NCBI GenBank assembly: GCA_964475165.1
Contig: CAYYVN010000009.1
Span: 1 to 64,000, forward strand
Direction of reading: 5' to 3'
Origin: CAYUHK01 sp964475165
GTDB taxonomy: Bacteria; Verrucomicrobiota; Kiritimatiellia; JAAZAB01
DNA length: 64,000 bases
Both the position numbers and the translations under genes were made by a program. Under the pieces are notes generated by a model. That model made no database searches. It worked only from the letters and a program-made list of their open reading frames with translations, and was not told where the DNA came from. This document shows, piece by piece, positions 1 to 8,573 of this stretch (within the stretch, counting starts at the first letter, position 1; every line of letters starts with the position of its first letter).

Positions 1-1
1 G

Positions 2-331
2 CATCCACCGGCCTTCCTGTTCGCTGCCGACACGGAAGAGGCCCTGATGACACCCAATATGGTCATTGGCGGCATGGCCGAAAGCAACTATCAAAGCGCC
101 GCCTTGGAGATCAAACGCCCGGCCCGCCTTTATGTTTTTTCCGACGGCGTCTATGAGATCAAGCAACCCGACGGCGCCATGTGGAACCTGGAGGGCCTGC
201 GACAGTTTTTGCGTCAGCCGCCGGTAGTCGCCTCATCGGAACTCGAAAAGCTCTACCAGCTGGCTCAGGCAATGAGCGGCAGCCAGACTTTGGATGATGA
301 TTTTTCCATCCTGCAAATCACTTTTGTATGA
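2..331 (+). CDS. SpoIIE/PP2C-type serine phosphatase, C-terminal fragment
   Basis: The reading frame is open from the window edge, so the gene starts upstream and only about 109 C-terminal residues are seen. The visible part opens with HPPAFLF, which matches the GHPPP-type strand of the RsbU/SpoIIE phosphatase fold. It then has LYVFSDGVYE, the equivalent of the metal-binding TDGV(T)E motif, and ends with DDDFSILQITF, the equivalent of the terminal DD-T motif. Family members dephosphorylate anti-anti-sigma factors or act as output domains of response regulators and membrane sensors. Which sensor domain lies upstream cannot be seen. The stop is followed by 134 nt before the next gene, so it probably ends its own transcript. 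The family call is firm; the biological target is unknown. Confidence 0.8.
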   Translation, partial: HPPAFLFAADTEEALMTPNMVIGGMAESNYQSAALEIKRPARLYVFSDGVYEIKQPDGAMWNLEGLRQFLRQPPVVASSELEKLYQLAQAMSGSQTLDDDFSILQITFV

Positions 332-465
332 AAGGGCAGGGCAGATTCGAGCCATCCGCTCGCCGGCACTGTCCGGTCACCCGCCAGGCTCGGGGCTTGA
401 CTCAGCCCCCGGTTTTTGAGAGCATTGTCCGAATCATAGTAATTGCCAGCTATAGGGTTTTCTTG

Positions 466-2978
466 ATGACAAATACAACTGTCCTCCCTTGGAGCTTTGC
501 TGGTCACTGGCTGAAGCGCGCCTGGCTGGTTGGCCTGCTATGGGCTTTGACCGTGAGTGCCTGGGCCGCTGGCACAGTCTATGTTTCCCTCGATGGCACG
601 CATGCGGAGCCTTATAATACCTGGGCGACGGCTGCCACCAATATCCAGACGGCGGTGGACTATGCCTGCGCCAATATCGGCTCCTATGACACGGTGCTGG
701 TTTCTAACGGTTTCTATTACGCCTCCAACTCCATCACACCCACCGTGGGTATCAATATCACCGAAGGGCTGACGGTCAAAAGCTTGAATGGCCGCGAAGC
801 GACCATTGTCAACTTGGCACTAATCTGCCGAGTACGATCTTCATCATCAGTAATGCCAATGCCGTGGTGGAGGGCTTCACCATCACTGGTGGTCGCTCGG
901 GTGGTGGAGTGCGTATGTGGGGCGGGATGGTCAGTAATTGCATTATTAGTTCCAATTATTCAGGGGCGTGGGCCGGAGGCTGCAATTTTAGTGCTGGCGG
1001 CAATGTTTTTGATTCCATCATCTGCTATAATTCAGCCCATAACTATGGCGCAGGTGGCGTGGCCGGCAGCGGCGGCACGCTGACCCGCTGTGCAATCGTC
1101 TTCAATCAAGCGGCTGACTCCTGCGGCGGCCTGGTAGGCAATAAGGCCTATAATTGTCTGATCGCCTATAATACGTGCCAAAACAAAGTCGCCGGAGCAA
1201 ATGGCGCCACGCTAGTGAACTGCACCGTGGTGAGTAACCGTGTCACCAGACAACGCGCAGCCTACCAGATTGATGGTCTAGCTGGCTGTACCCTGACCAA
1301 CTGTATTGTGGCCTATAATGGCGTGGGTGATTTCCAGTCTTGCACGATCAGCCACTCTTGCTCTCCTGTCAGACAACCGGGCGAGGGCAATATCGGTGCC
1401 GATCCGCTCTTCGTGGATTTGGAGGGTGGCGATTTTCGCCTGCGCTTTGGTTCGCCAGCCATTGATGCTGGCACCGATCTGGCCCATATCACCGATGATC
1501 TGGATGGCAATCCACGGCCGCTGAATGGCAATAACCTGGGCGCTTTCCACGATATGGGCTGCTACGAGATGCCGGCTTATACTGAAGGGGATCTGAGCTG
1601 CCGCTTGACCGTCACACCAGCCGCCGGCTGGGGAGCTGTCACTGCCTCCTGCCAAGCCGTCCTGGGCGGGGCCAATAGGGCTATCAACCATTACTGGTGG
1701 AATTTTGGCGATGGTAGCCCGGTGCAGAGTGGCGCGAGCTTGAGCACAGCCACGCATACTTTCAACCAGCCAGGCCGCTACGACATTACCTTGACGGTCA
1801 GCAACACTGCGGGCGCTGTGGCCAGCAATAAGCTGACCGATGCCGTGGTGGTGGGTGTGGCCACCAGCTATGTGGCCGAGGGTGGCACGGGTAGTTTTCC
1901 CTATGCTTCCTGGGAGGAGGCCGCCGGCAATATTCAGGATGCGGTGCTGGCAGCCGAAGCGGCCTATGACGGCGGGGCGCCCAACCCCTGCGTCTTAGTG
2001 AGCAATGGCGTCTATGGTTTGGGTGAGCCGATAACTATTTCCAAAGGCGTGCGGGTGGTGGGCGTAGCGGGACACGCCGAGACCCTGGTGCTGCGCGCTA
2101 CCAATGCGAATAACATTTTCAATCTTTATCATCCTGAAGCAGTCCTTTCAGGCCTGACGATTGCCAATGCCACCAATGGGCCAGGAGTATATATGGTGGG
2201 AGGGACAATAGAGAACTGCACTATCGTGTCCAATAATAATCTGGGCGCCGGCGGCGGGGTCTATATGGTTTCTGGCCTGATTACCAACTGCATTATTGCC
2301 GCAAACAAGGCAGAAAAGAACGGTGATGCGGGTGCTGGGATCTATATGTTAACTGGCGAAGTCATCGATAGCGTCATCAGCAATAATTACACTCCGCGCA
2401 GCGGTGGCGGACTGTACGTGATTGATGGCCTAATAACGCGCTGCCATATCGTCAACAATCGAGCGACTGGCTCTTCCAGCTCTGGCGGCGGTTTATACAC
2501 AGGATATGCCATCTTACGCAACTGCTTGATTGCTAATAATGAAAGTACATACAATGGTTCGGCGATTTTTGGTTCATCAGTTTTGATCAATTGCACCGTG
2601 GTGAGCAACTACGCGCACAACAGCAGCACCCGGCCGGCACTTACGGGTAGTTTTCTGACTAACTGCATTGTCTATTTTAATACTTACGGGCCTGACAACA
2701 CGGAATTGAATGCTCCTGGCAGCACCGGTTTCTATAACTGCACAACGGCGCCTGCTCTTGCCGGCACGGGCAATATCTCCGACGATCCCCAGTTCATCGA
2801 TTGGGAGAATGGGGATTATCGCTTGAGCAACAAGTCTCCGGCACGCCGCGCCGGCACCATCCAGGGCATCCTCGATACAGTGGATCTGGTCGGCTGGAAA
2901 CGCATCAGTGGTGGCCAGATCGATATGGGCGCCTATCAGTGGATGCCATCGGCTGGCACTGTCTATACCGTCTACTAG
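466..2978 (+). pseudogene. Frameshifted secreted beta-helix/PKD/choice-of-anchor-Q surface protein
   Basis: Two overlapping frames together encode one protein. The first starts at ATG 466 with a signal peptide (basic start, hydrophobic WLVGLLWALTVSAWA) and reads to about 811. The second frame then continues from VEGFTITGG to the stop at 2978. Comparison with the paralogue at 41679-44183 shows that the sequence at 811-815 has two extra bases, or one base too few, where the paralogue is in frame. After correction the product has a beta-helix region rich in NCxI/NCTVVSN turns, a choice-of-anchor-Q motif (SPAIDAG...MGCYE), a PKD domain (WWNFGDGSPV), and a second beta-helix ending in DMGAYQ. This is a surface or secreted architecture of unknown ligand. 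A TTGACT hexamer at 397-402 could be a -35 box, but no good -10 follows. A sequencing error cannot be excluded. Confidence 0.75.
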
Positions 2979-3002
2979 CTCAGCCGCCTTCCGTCTCAGT
3001 TA

Positions 3003-3851
3003 TCAGACGCCGCTAAAGGAGCCGAAGCCGCCATCGATGGCGATACTGCTGCCGGTGGTAAAGCTGGCTGAGGGCGAGCAAAGATAGACGATAGCGCCCA
3101 GCAGTTCTTCCGGCTTACCGTAACGCCGCTGGGGAGTGTGGCCGAGAATATCCTCGCCGCGGGTGGTCAGCAGCGTGCCGGGTGTTCGATTAATCAGTTC
3201 CGCATTTTGATGGGTGGGGAAAAACCCGGGGCGGATTTCATTAACGCGGATCCGCGGCGAGTGGTTGAGGGCCATATCGGCTGCTAACCATTTAGTGAAG
3301 TTGCTGATACCGGCCTTGGCGGCGGCATAGGCTGTGATACGCGTCAGGGGTGTATCGGCGCTCATCGAGGAAACATTGAGGATGACGCCTTCCTGTTGTT
3401 GGATCATGATCTGACCGAAAATCATGGAGGGGATAATGGTGCCCATGATGTTCAGATCGAAAGTGGCCTGCAGGCCCGCCAGCGATAAATCCGGGAAACT
3501 GATATTTTTTTCCGGGTTGGTGGTGGCCTGCGGATGATTGCCGCCAGCGCCGTTGATCAAAATATCCAGGCGCCCATATTGGCTCAGGAGCATATCTCGA
3601 GCCCGGGTGACGCTTTCCACCTTGAGCACATCCATTGCGATGCCGCTGGCTGCGCCACCCGCCGCTTGAATCTCCGCGGCTGTTTTCTGGGCGGCGGCCG
3701 CCTGTAAATCCAGGCAGGCGACTTGCACGCCCAGCTCGGCCAGGCCGCGGGCTACGGCGCCGAAAAGCACGCCACCGGCACCGGTGATCGCCGCGACGCG
3801 TCCGCTGAGCGAAAACATTGCCTGCAGTTTAGCGGCTTCATTCTTTTGCAT
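3003..3851 (-). CDS. SDR-family oxidoreductase, UxuB/YjmF-like (putative D-mannonate oxidoreductase)
   Basis: A 282-residue classical short-chain dehydrogenase. The N-terminal TGAGGVLFG (about residues 23-31) is the Rossmann nucleotide loop, NGAGGNHPQATT follows the fourth strand, and YAAAKAG carries the catalytic Tyr and Lys after NVSSMS. The NGAGGNHP signature and the length resemble the SDR-type D-mannonate oxidoreductase (fructuronate reductase) of Bacillus, which acts in hexuronate breakdown with NAD(H). That assignment is by motif memory and could be another sugar-acid or polyol SDR. ATG 3851 is chosen because AAGGAG lies just upstream; a longer frame to 3911 lacks such a site. No uxuA or uxaC is visible nearby. 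It converges on the beta-helix gene, ending 24 nt from it. Confidence 0.75.
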   Translation of the reverse strand: MQKNEAAKLQAMFSLSGRVAAITGAGGVLFGAVARGLAELGVQVACLDLQAAAAQKTAAEIQAAGGAASGIAMDVLKVESVTRARDMLLSQYGRLDILINGAGGNHPQATTNPEKNISFPDLSLAGLQATFDLNIMGTIIPSMIFGQIMIQQQEGVILNVSSMSADTPLTRITAYAAAKAGISNFTKWLAADMALNHSPRIRVNEIRPGFFPTHQNAELINRTPGTLLTTRGEDILGHTPQRRYGKPEELLGAIVYLCSPSASFTTGSSIAIDGGFGSFSGV

Positions 3852-4000
3852 CTTGGCTCTCCTTCTGGGCGCGAGGGGGGCTGGTTTGGGCTTGGCCGTC
3901 CGTAGCCCCATCTGTTACGCTTCTCGAAAATGCTTGAATTAAAGGTAAGAGCTTTATGGGCAACAAGCAAGCGTAAAGGCGGGTGGCGGAGGAGGCACGG

Positions 4001-4462
4001 ATGAAAGCCTGGGTGCAGCGGGTGCGGCGCGGTCGCGTATGCGTAGCCGAAAAAGTCATCGGCGAGATCGGGCTGGGGTATGTGGTTTTTCTGGGGGTCA
4101 AACAGGGCGATACCCAGGCCGAGGCCAAATTCCTGGCAGATAAAACGGCGGCTCTCAGGATTTTCCCTGATGCCCAGGGGCGCATGAACCACTCGATCAT
4201 GGAAGCGGGTGGCAGCGTGCTGGTTATTTCACAGTTCACTTTGCATGCCGATACCCGCCATGGTAATCGGCCCAGCTTCACGCGGGCGGCCGCGGCCGAG
4301 GAGGCCGCCCGTTTATACGAATATTATCTCGATTGTCTGAGGAGCATTCTGGGGCCGCAACGCGTCGCCTGCGGTCAATTTCAAGCAATGATGGTTGTGG
4401 AAATCTGCAATGATGGCCCGGTCTCCATCGAATTGAGAAGTCGCAACGAAGACTCGGTTTGA
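4001..4462 (+). CDS. dtd: D-aminoacyl-tRNA deacylase
   Basis: A 153-residue protein of normal Dtd length. It hydrolyses D-aminoacyl-tRNA (D-Tyr and others) and also removes glycine mischarged onto tRNA-Ala, so it is a translation quality-control enzyme of the cytoplasm. The SQFTL-x6-GNRPSF block at residues 77-93 carries the active-site SQxTL element, and NDGPVS at 137-142 is the second, GP-containing motif that enforces chirality; the usual Thr after GPV is Ser here. ATG 4001 has GGAGGAGG eight bases upstream and is preferred over the in-frame GTG at 3983. It is a single gene between divergent SDR and convergent panC. A TTGAAT/TATGGG pair around 3935-3960 could be its promoter, but the spacing is short. 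Confidence 0.93.
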   Translation: MKAWVQRVRRGRVCVAEKVIGEIGLGYVVFLGVKQGDTQAEAKFLADKTAALRIFPDAQGRMNHSIMEAGGSVLVISQFTLHADTRHGNRPSFTRAAAAEEAARLYEYYLDCLRSILGPQRVACGQFQAMMVVEICNDGPVSIELRSRNEDSV

Positions 4463-4489
4463 GGCGGGCCCGCTCGGCATCCAGCCGCG

Positions 4490-4519
4490 GCCAGATCCCC
4501 TCTCATTCGGGGATCTGGC
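4490..4519. terminator. Bidirectional hairpin between convergent dtd and panC
   Basis: GCCAGATCCCC at 4490-4500 is the exact reverse complement of GGGGATCTGGC at 4509-4519, giving an 11-bp perfect stem with an 8-nt loop. It lies between the convergent genes dtd and panC and includes the last codons and stop of panC. Neither side has a clear U-tract, so it may work as a weak or factor-assisted terminator or an mRNA 3-prime stabiliser. Confidence 0.55.
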
Positions 4520-5381
4520 AGAGTTGATCATCCGGAAGCATCAGGTTATCAATCAGACGGGTGCCACCGATGCGCACGGCCAGGGCAATCAAGACCGCTC
4601 CCTCCAGGATGGCTACCGGCTGGCAAGTGACATCATCCACCACTTCCACATAATCAATGACCGCTGAGTTCACCGCCTGAATATTTTGGGTTATGGCAGC
4701 GATGATCCGTTGGGCATGGCGCTCGCCGCCGCGATAGAGGCCCCGAGCCAGTTGCAGGGATTGCACCAGGCAGCGGGCCTCCTGGCGTTCCTGTTTCGAA
4801 AGATAGCTGTTGCGGGAGCTCAGGGCCAGTCCATCCGGTTCGCGGATGATGGGAGCCGTGATGATGCGCAGGGGCCAATTGAGTTCGCGCACCATTTTTT
4901 GAATGAGCCGGCTTTGCTGGGCGTCTTTTTGACCGAAGATGGCCGTCTGCGGCAGGACCAGATTGAAAAGCTTGGCGATGACAGTCAAAACCCCCTGGAA
5001 ATGGCCCGGCCGGGCGGTGCCGCATAAGGAACGGGAGATGAGGATTTCATCCACGAGCACCGAATGATCGGTGGCATACATGCTTTCCGGCGGGGGATGA
5101 AAGATTATATCCACGCCAGCGCGCTGGCATAGCTGACGATCCTGTGCGAAGTTGCGCGGGTAACGCTCGAAGTCCTCCTGGGGCCCGAACTGGATCGGAT
5201 TAACGAAGATACTCAGCACGATCTTGGCGGGGGCCGGAGTGTTTTTGCGCGCCAGCTCAATCAGCGCCCGATGGCCGGCATGCAGGCAGCCCATGGTGGG
5301 CACTAAGCTGATCTCGGTTCCCTGGCGCCGCAGTTCTTGGGCGGCAGCTTGCATGGCGGCTGGCGAGGTAATGATCTGCAT
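4503..5381 (-). CDS. panC: Pantoate--beta-alanine ligase (pantothenate synthetase)
   Basis: A 292-residue protein that joins pantoate and beta-alanine with ATP to make pantothenate (vitamin B5), the coenzyme A precursor. Signature motifs are all present: PTMGCLHAGH at residues 28-37 (adenylylate-forming HIGH-like motif; the usual Ala/Tyr after MG is Cys), FVNPIQF, RPGHFQGVLTV, FGQKDAQQ and REPDGLALSSRN. It is the last gene of the argJ-to-panC run, 21 nt after panB, the usual partner. The C-terminal codons lie inside an 11-bp hairpin shared with dtd. Function is certain by motif. Confidence 0.97.
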   Translation of the reverse strand: MQIITSPAAMQAAAQELRRQGTEISLVPTMGCLHAGHRALIELARKNTPAPAKIVLSIFVNPIQFGPQEDFERYPRNFAQDRQLCQRAGVDIIFHPPPESMYATDHSVLVDEILISRSLCGTARPGHFQGVLTVIAKLFNLVLPQTAIFGQKDAQQSRLIQKMVRELNWPLRIITAPIIREPDGLALSSRNSYLSKQERQEARCLVQSLQLARGLYRGGERHAQRIIAAITQNIQAVNSAVIDYVEVVDDVTCQPVAILEGAVLIALAVRIGGTRLIDNLMLPDDQLCQIPE

Positions 5382-5402
5382 GTGCCCAGCTTCCCTTCGA
5401 CC

Positions 5403-6206
5403 TCAGGAATAGCAATGCTCCGCCGCCGGGAAACGGCCCTGTTCCACATCCGTTTTATATTCGGTCAGGGCCTTTTGAATGGTTGCGCCCAGCGTGGCAT
5501 AGCGTTTGACGAACTTGGGGGTGAAATCGCCGGATAAACCCAGCAGATCATGGACCACTAAAATCTGGCCATCGCATTGCGCTCCGGCGCCGATGCCGAT
5601 GGTGGGGATGCGCAGTGCGGCGGTGATCGTCTGGCCCAGGCTCGGCGGCAAGCATTCCAGTACGATGGCAAAAGCGCCGGCGGCTTCCAGCGCTTGGGCA
5701 TCCTCCAACAGACGCTGGGCGTCTGTGGACTGCCGGCCCTGCACCTTATATCCGCCCAGGGTATGAATGCTTTGAGGCGTCAAGCCGATGTGAGCCAATA
5801 CGGGGATACCATTGGCGGTTAGGGCCTGGATCAAGGGCGCGCGCAAGCCACCCCCTTCGATTTTAACGGCGTCAGCACCGGCTTCCTTGAGAAAGCGGCC
5901 GGCATTGGCCAGGGCTTGGGCGTTGGAAACCTGATATGACATAAACGGCATATCGGCCACGACCAGCGCCTGGCGGACGCCGCGCGTCACGGCGGCGGTA
6001 TGATGGAGCATGGCGGCCATGGTCACTGGCAGGGTCGTTGGATAACCCAGCAGGGTCGTGGCCAGGGAATCGCCGACGAGGATCAAGGGCAGGCCAGCTT
6101 CATCCACCAGGCGCGCGGTGATGAAATCATAGGCCGTGAGGCAGGCGAATTTGCCTTGGCCCTTCAAGGCCCGGATACGCTGAGCGGTCCATTTTGGTGT
6201 TGGCAT
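5403..6206 (-). CDS. panB: 3-methyl-2-oxobutanoate hydroxymethyltransferase
   Basis: A 267-residue TIM-barrel enzyme that transfers a hydroxymethyl group from methylene-tetrahydrofolate to ketoisovalerate, giving ketopantoate. The family blocks LTAYDF, VGDSLATTLLGY, DMPFMSYQ, GADAVKIEGG, AHIGLTPQS and the IGIGAGAQCDGQILV strand near the C-terminus are intact. Two ATGs are possible: 6215 and 6206. GGAAAGG directly abuts the first but lies nine bases before the second, so 6206 (MPTPKW) is preferred. It sits between folK and panC with short gaps, consistent with one transcript. Its one-carbon donor links it to fhs at 37686. Confidence 0.96.
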   Translation of the reverse strand: MPTPKWTAQRIRALKGQGKFACLTAYDFITARLVDEAGLPLILVGDSLATTLLGYPTTLPVTMAAMLHHTAAVTRGVRQALVVADMPFMSYQVSNAQALANAGRFLKEAGADAVKIEGGGLRAPLIQALTANGIPVLAHIGLTPQSIHTLGGYKVQGRQSTDAQRLLEDAQALEAAGAFAIVLECLPPSLGQTITAALRIPTIGIGAGAQCDGQILVVHDLLGLSGDFTPKFVKRYATLGATIQKALTEYKTDVEQGRFPAAEHCYS

Positions 6207-6230
6207 AAGCGCCATCCTTTCCAGATACGC

Positions 6231-6734
6231 CTACCATTTTTTTTGGAAGAGCGCGACGCGGCTGGCATCCTGCAGTTGTGCCAGCAGATCTTTAACCATA
6301 GCTGATTGTCCGGGAAGAATCAATTCCGGCCGCACATCGCATAGGGGCTGCAGCACAAACCGCCGTTGGGCCCAGCGCGGATGGGGGATGGTGAGATGGG
6401 GCTCATCGATTTGCAATTGATCGGCATAAATGATGTCTATATCCACCAGGCGCGGTTGATTGGGTTGGGGTTGCGGTTCGCGCCCGATCTGCTGTTCGAT
6501 GAATTGAAACAGGTTCAGCAGTTGCGCCGGCGGGATCAGGCTTTCAATGATCAGGATGCTGTTCAAGAAGGGTAAATGCTGAAATTCGGGGGAGACCTCC
6601 ACCGGCTCGGTTTCATAGAGGGCCGATTGCACCACCAGGGCCACTCCGGGAATGGCGGCTATCTTTTGTTTGGCCTGCATCAGGGATGCCACGCGATCCC
6701 CGATATTGGCCCCGAGACTGAGACCGATTTCCAT
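6231..6734 (-). CDS. folK: 2-amino-4-hydroxy-6-hydroxymethyldihydropteridine diphosphokinase (HPPK)
   Basis: A 167-residue HPPK, which transfers pyrophosphate from ATP to 6-hydroxymethyl-dihydropterin in folate synthesis. Motifs are SLGANIGDR at the start, PRLVDIDIIYAD (magnesium-binding acidic pair) and the LTIPHPRWAQRRFVLQPL block. Start ATG 6734 leaves only two bases after the dapB stop, so translation is probably coupled. It is followed after 24 nt by panB. Placing a folate gene before panB is functionally sensible because PanB uses a folate cofactor. Confidence 0.95.
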   Translation of the reverse strand: MEIGLSLGANIGDRVASLMQAKQKIAAIPGVALVVQSALYETEPVEVSPEFQHLPFLNSILIIESLIPPAQLLNLFQFIEQQIGREPQPQPNQPRLVDIDIIYADQLQIDEPHLTIPHPRWAQRRFVLQPLCDVRPELILPGQSAMVKDLLAQLQDASRVALFQKKW

Positions 6735-6736
6735 GA

Positions 6737-7546
6737 TTATGAGGGGGTATTAATTCCTAGAACATGCTGCATATTATATAAGCCCGGCTGGCGGCCTATG
6801 ATCCATTCGGCGGCGCATAGGGCGCCCACGGCAAAACAATCCCGACTGCCGGCGCGATGGGTGAGCTCCAGGCGTTCGCCGCCGCCGGCGAAGACCACCG
6901 TATGTTCACCAATCACATCTCCGGCGCGCACGGCATGCATGCCGATTTGGCCGGCGGGTCTTTCACCCACCATGCCCTGGCGTCCGTGCGCTACCAGCGC
7001 GGAGAGGGTTTGGGCGCGGGCGGCCGCGACTGTTTCTGCCAGGCGCAGCGCGGTACCGCTGGGCGCATCTTTCTTATGGCGATGATGGGTCTCGATGATT
7101 TCCACATCGTAGGCGGCCAGGCGCCGGGCGGTTTGCTCAACGAGGGCCAGGAGCAGATTAACTCCTAAGCTCATATTGGGCGCCCATACCACCGGGATGC
7201 TGGCGGCGGCCTGGTGGATGCTCTCGCTTTCCTGAGCGTTTAAGCCGGTGGCGCCGATGACCATTGGTTTAAGCAGTTCCGCGGCCAGTTTGGCATGGGC
7301 GGCGGTGGAGGAGGGGAAGCTGAAATCAATCCACACTTCCGCCGCGGCTGCCGCGCGGCGCAGATCAGCGCTCAGGGGCACCCCGATCTCGGCGCTGCCG
7401 GCGGTTACACCGGCATCTTGGCCCAGCAGAGGCGATTGGGCGGCTTCCACGGCGCCTACTATTTTAAGCTTAGGGATCGAGCGCGCGCAGCGAATCAAGG
7501 TTTGTCCCATGCGGCCGGCTGCACCCAGAATGGCAATTTTAAGCAT
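6737..7546 (-). CDS. dapB: 4-hydroxy-tetrahydrodipicolinate reductase
   Basis: A 269-residue NAD(P)H-dependent reductase of the diaminopimelate/lysine pathway. It has the N-terminal Rossmann loop GAAGRMGQ, the catalytic EIIETHHRHKKDAPSGTAL block (His and Lys of the active site), and the GERPAGQIGMHAVRAGDVIGEH region. It follows dapA after 52 nt on the same strand and precedes folK by two bases. It supplies meso-DAP for peptidoglycan and lysine for protein. Confidence 0.97.
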   Translation of the reverse strand: MLKIAILGAAGRMGQTLIRCARSIPKLKIVGAVEAAQSPLLGQDAGVTAGSAEIGVPLSADLRRAAAAAEVWIDFSFPSSTAAHAKLAAELLKPMVIGATGLNAQESESIHQAAASIPVVWAPNMSLGVNLLLALVEQTARRLAAYDVEIIETHHRHKKDAPSGTALRLAETVAAARAQTLSALVAHGRQGMVGERPAGQIGMHAVRAGDVIGEHTVVFAGGGERLELTHRAGSRDCFAVGALCAAEWIIGRQPGLYNMQHVLGINTPS

Positions 7547-7598
7547 AAGGTTTCTGCTCCCGCTGGAGATTATTAAGGTCGGGAAAAATAGCGTTGTT

Positions 7599-8465
7599 TC
7601 ATAGCAGCCCCCGCGCTTGCAAACTCTCGCGCAAGCGCGCTTTGATGGCCGCGCTGGTGGGGCCTAAGGGGAGGCGATAGACTTCCTCGATCAGTCCCAG
7701 CATGGCTAGCGCCGCTTTCACCGGAATGGGATTGGTATCCAGGAACATATCCGTGAACAGTTGGAAATATTGCCGATGCAATTTGGTCGCTGCTTGCCAG
7801 TCGCCTTTTTGAACGGCATGCACCATAGCGGCTACGGGTTGCGGGGCCACATTGGCGGCCACGCTGATCACGCCCTGCGCGCCGACCACCATCATCGGCA
7901 GCGTTAGCGGATCATCGCCCGCCAGCACGCAGAGCTCGCAGTGGGCTAGGATCTGGCTGACCCTGTTCACATTGCCGGCGGCTTCCTTGATGGCGACGAT
8001 GTGCGGATGGCGCGCCAATTTAAGCACGGTTTCCAAAGCAATCTCAATGCCGGTGCGGCCGGGGATATTGTAGAGCACCACTGGCAGTCCCAGATCGGCC
8101 AGGGCTGTAAAATGGCGCAGCAAGCCTTCCTGGTTGGGCTTGTTATAATAGGGCGTTACCTGGAGCGTGCCATCGGCCCCGGCTTCCTTGGCAAAAGCGG
8201 TTAGTTCCAGAGCTTCGCTGGTGGAGTTGGCTCCGGTGCCGGCGATCACTTTGACGCGGCCGCGGCAGGTTTCCACCGTGGTGGCCACCACTTTTTTATG
8301 CTCGTCAAAATCGAGCGTGGGCGATTCTCCCGTGGTGCCCACGGGCACGATACCATCAATGCCATTTTCTATCTGGCGTTCGATCAAGGCCTTCAATTTG
8401 CCGTAATCCACTCGGCCGGCCTGGTTGAAGGGAGTGACGATCGCCGTATGAGCGCCTGCAAACAT
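7599..8465 (-). CDS. dapA: 4-hydroxy-tetrahydrodipicolinate synthase
   Basis: A 288-residue TIM-barrel lyase that condenses pyruvate with aspartate semialdehyde. GTTGESPTL, YNIPGRTG (catalytic Tyr) and the Schiff-base strand VAIKEAAGN are all visible. ATG 8465 is preceded by GGAGGAA. About 108 nt separate it from lysA upstream. This gap holds a TTGACC hexamer and may contain an internal promoter, but no convincing -10 was found. Confidence 0.97.
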   Translation of the reverse strand: MFAGAHTAIVTPFNQAGRVDYGKLKALIERQIENGIDGIVPVGTTGESPTLDFDEHKKVVATTVETCRGRVKVIAGTGANSTSEALELTAFAKEAGADGTLQVTPYYNKPNQEGLLRHFTALADLGLPVVLYNIPGRTGIEIALETVLKLARHPHIVAIKEAAGNVNRVSQILAHCELCVLAGDDPLTLPMMVVGAQGVISVAANVAPQPVAAMVHAVQKGDWQAATKLHRQYFQLFTDMFLDTNPIPVKAALAMLGLIEEVYRLPLGPTSAAIKARLRESLQARGLL

Positions 8466-8573
8466 GGGTTCCTCCGCTGAGCGCGTGTTTCCTTTGTCTT
8501 ATTCAGTAATCGGTTGTCGGATTGGGGTCAAGCCTAAAACTGCTGGATCGCCGCCGCCGGCTGGGCCCGGCGC

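Noticed and set aside
328..465. N-terminal extension of the first beta-helix frame from ATG 328
   Set aside because: The signal peptide begins at 466 and the extra 46 residues are not matched in the paralogue.
3752..4281. Minus-strand frames of about 146 residues over the SDR-dtd junction
   Set aside because: They overlap two well-defined genes and contain no motif.
8466..8573. Possible promoter before dapA with TTGACC
   Set aside because: The base 17 nt on is TACTGA, only a weak -10 match, so it was not listed as a feature.
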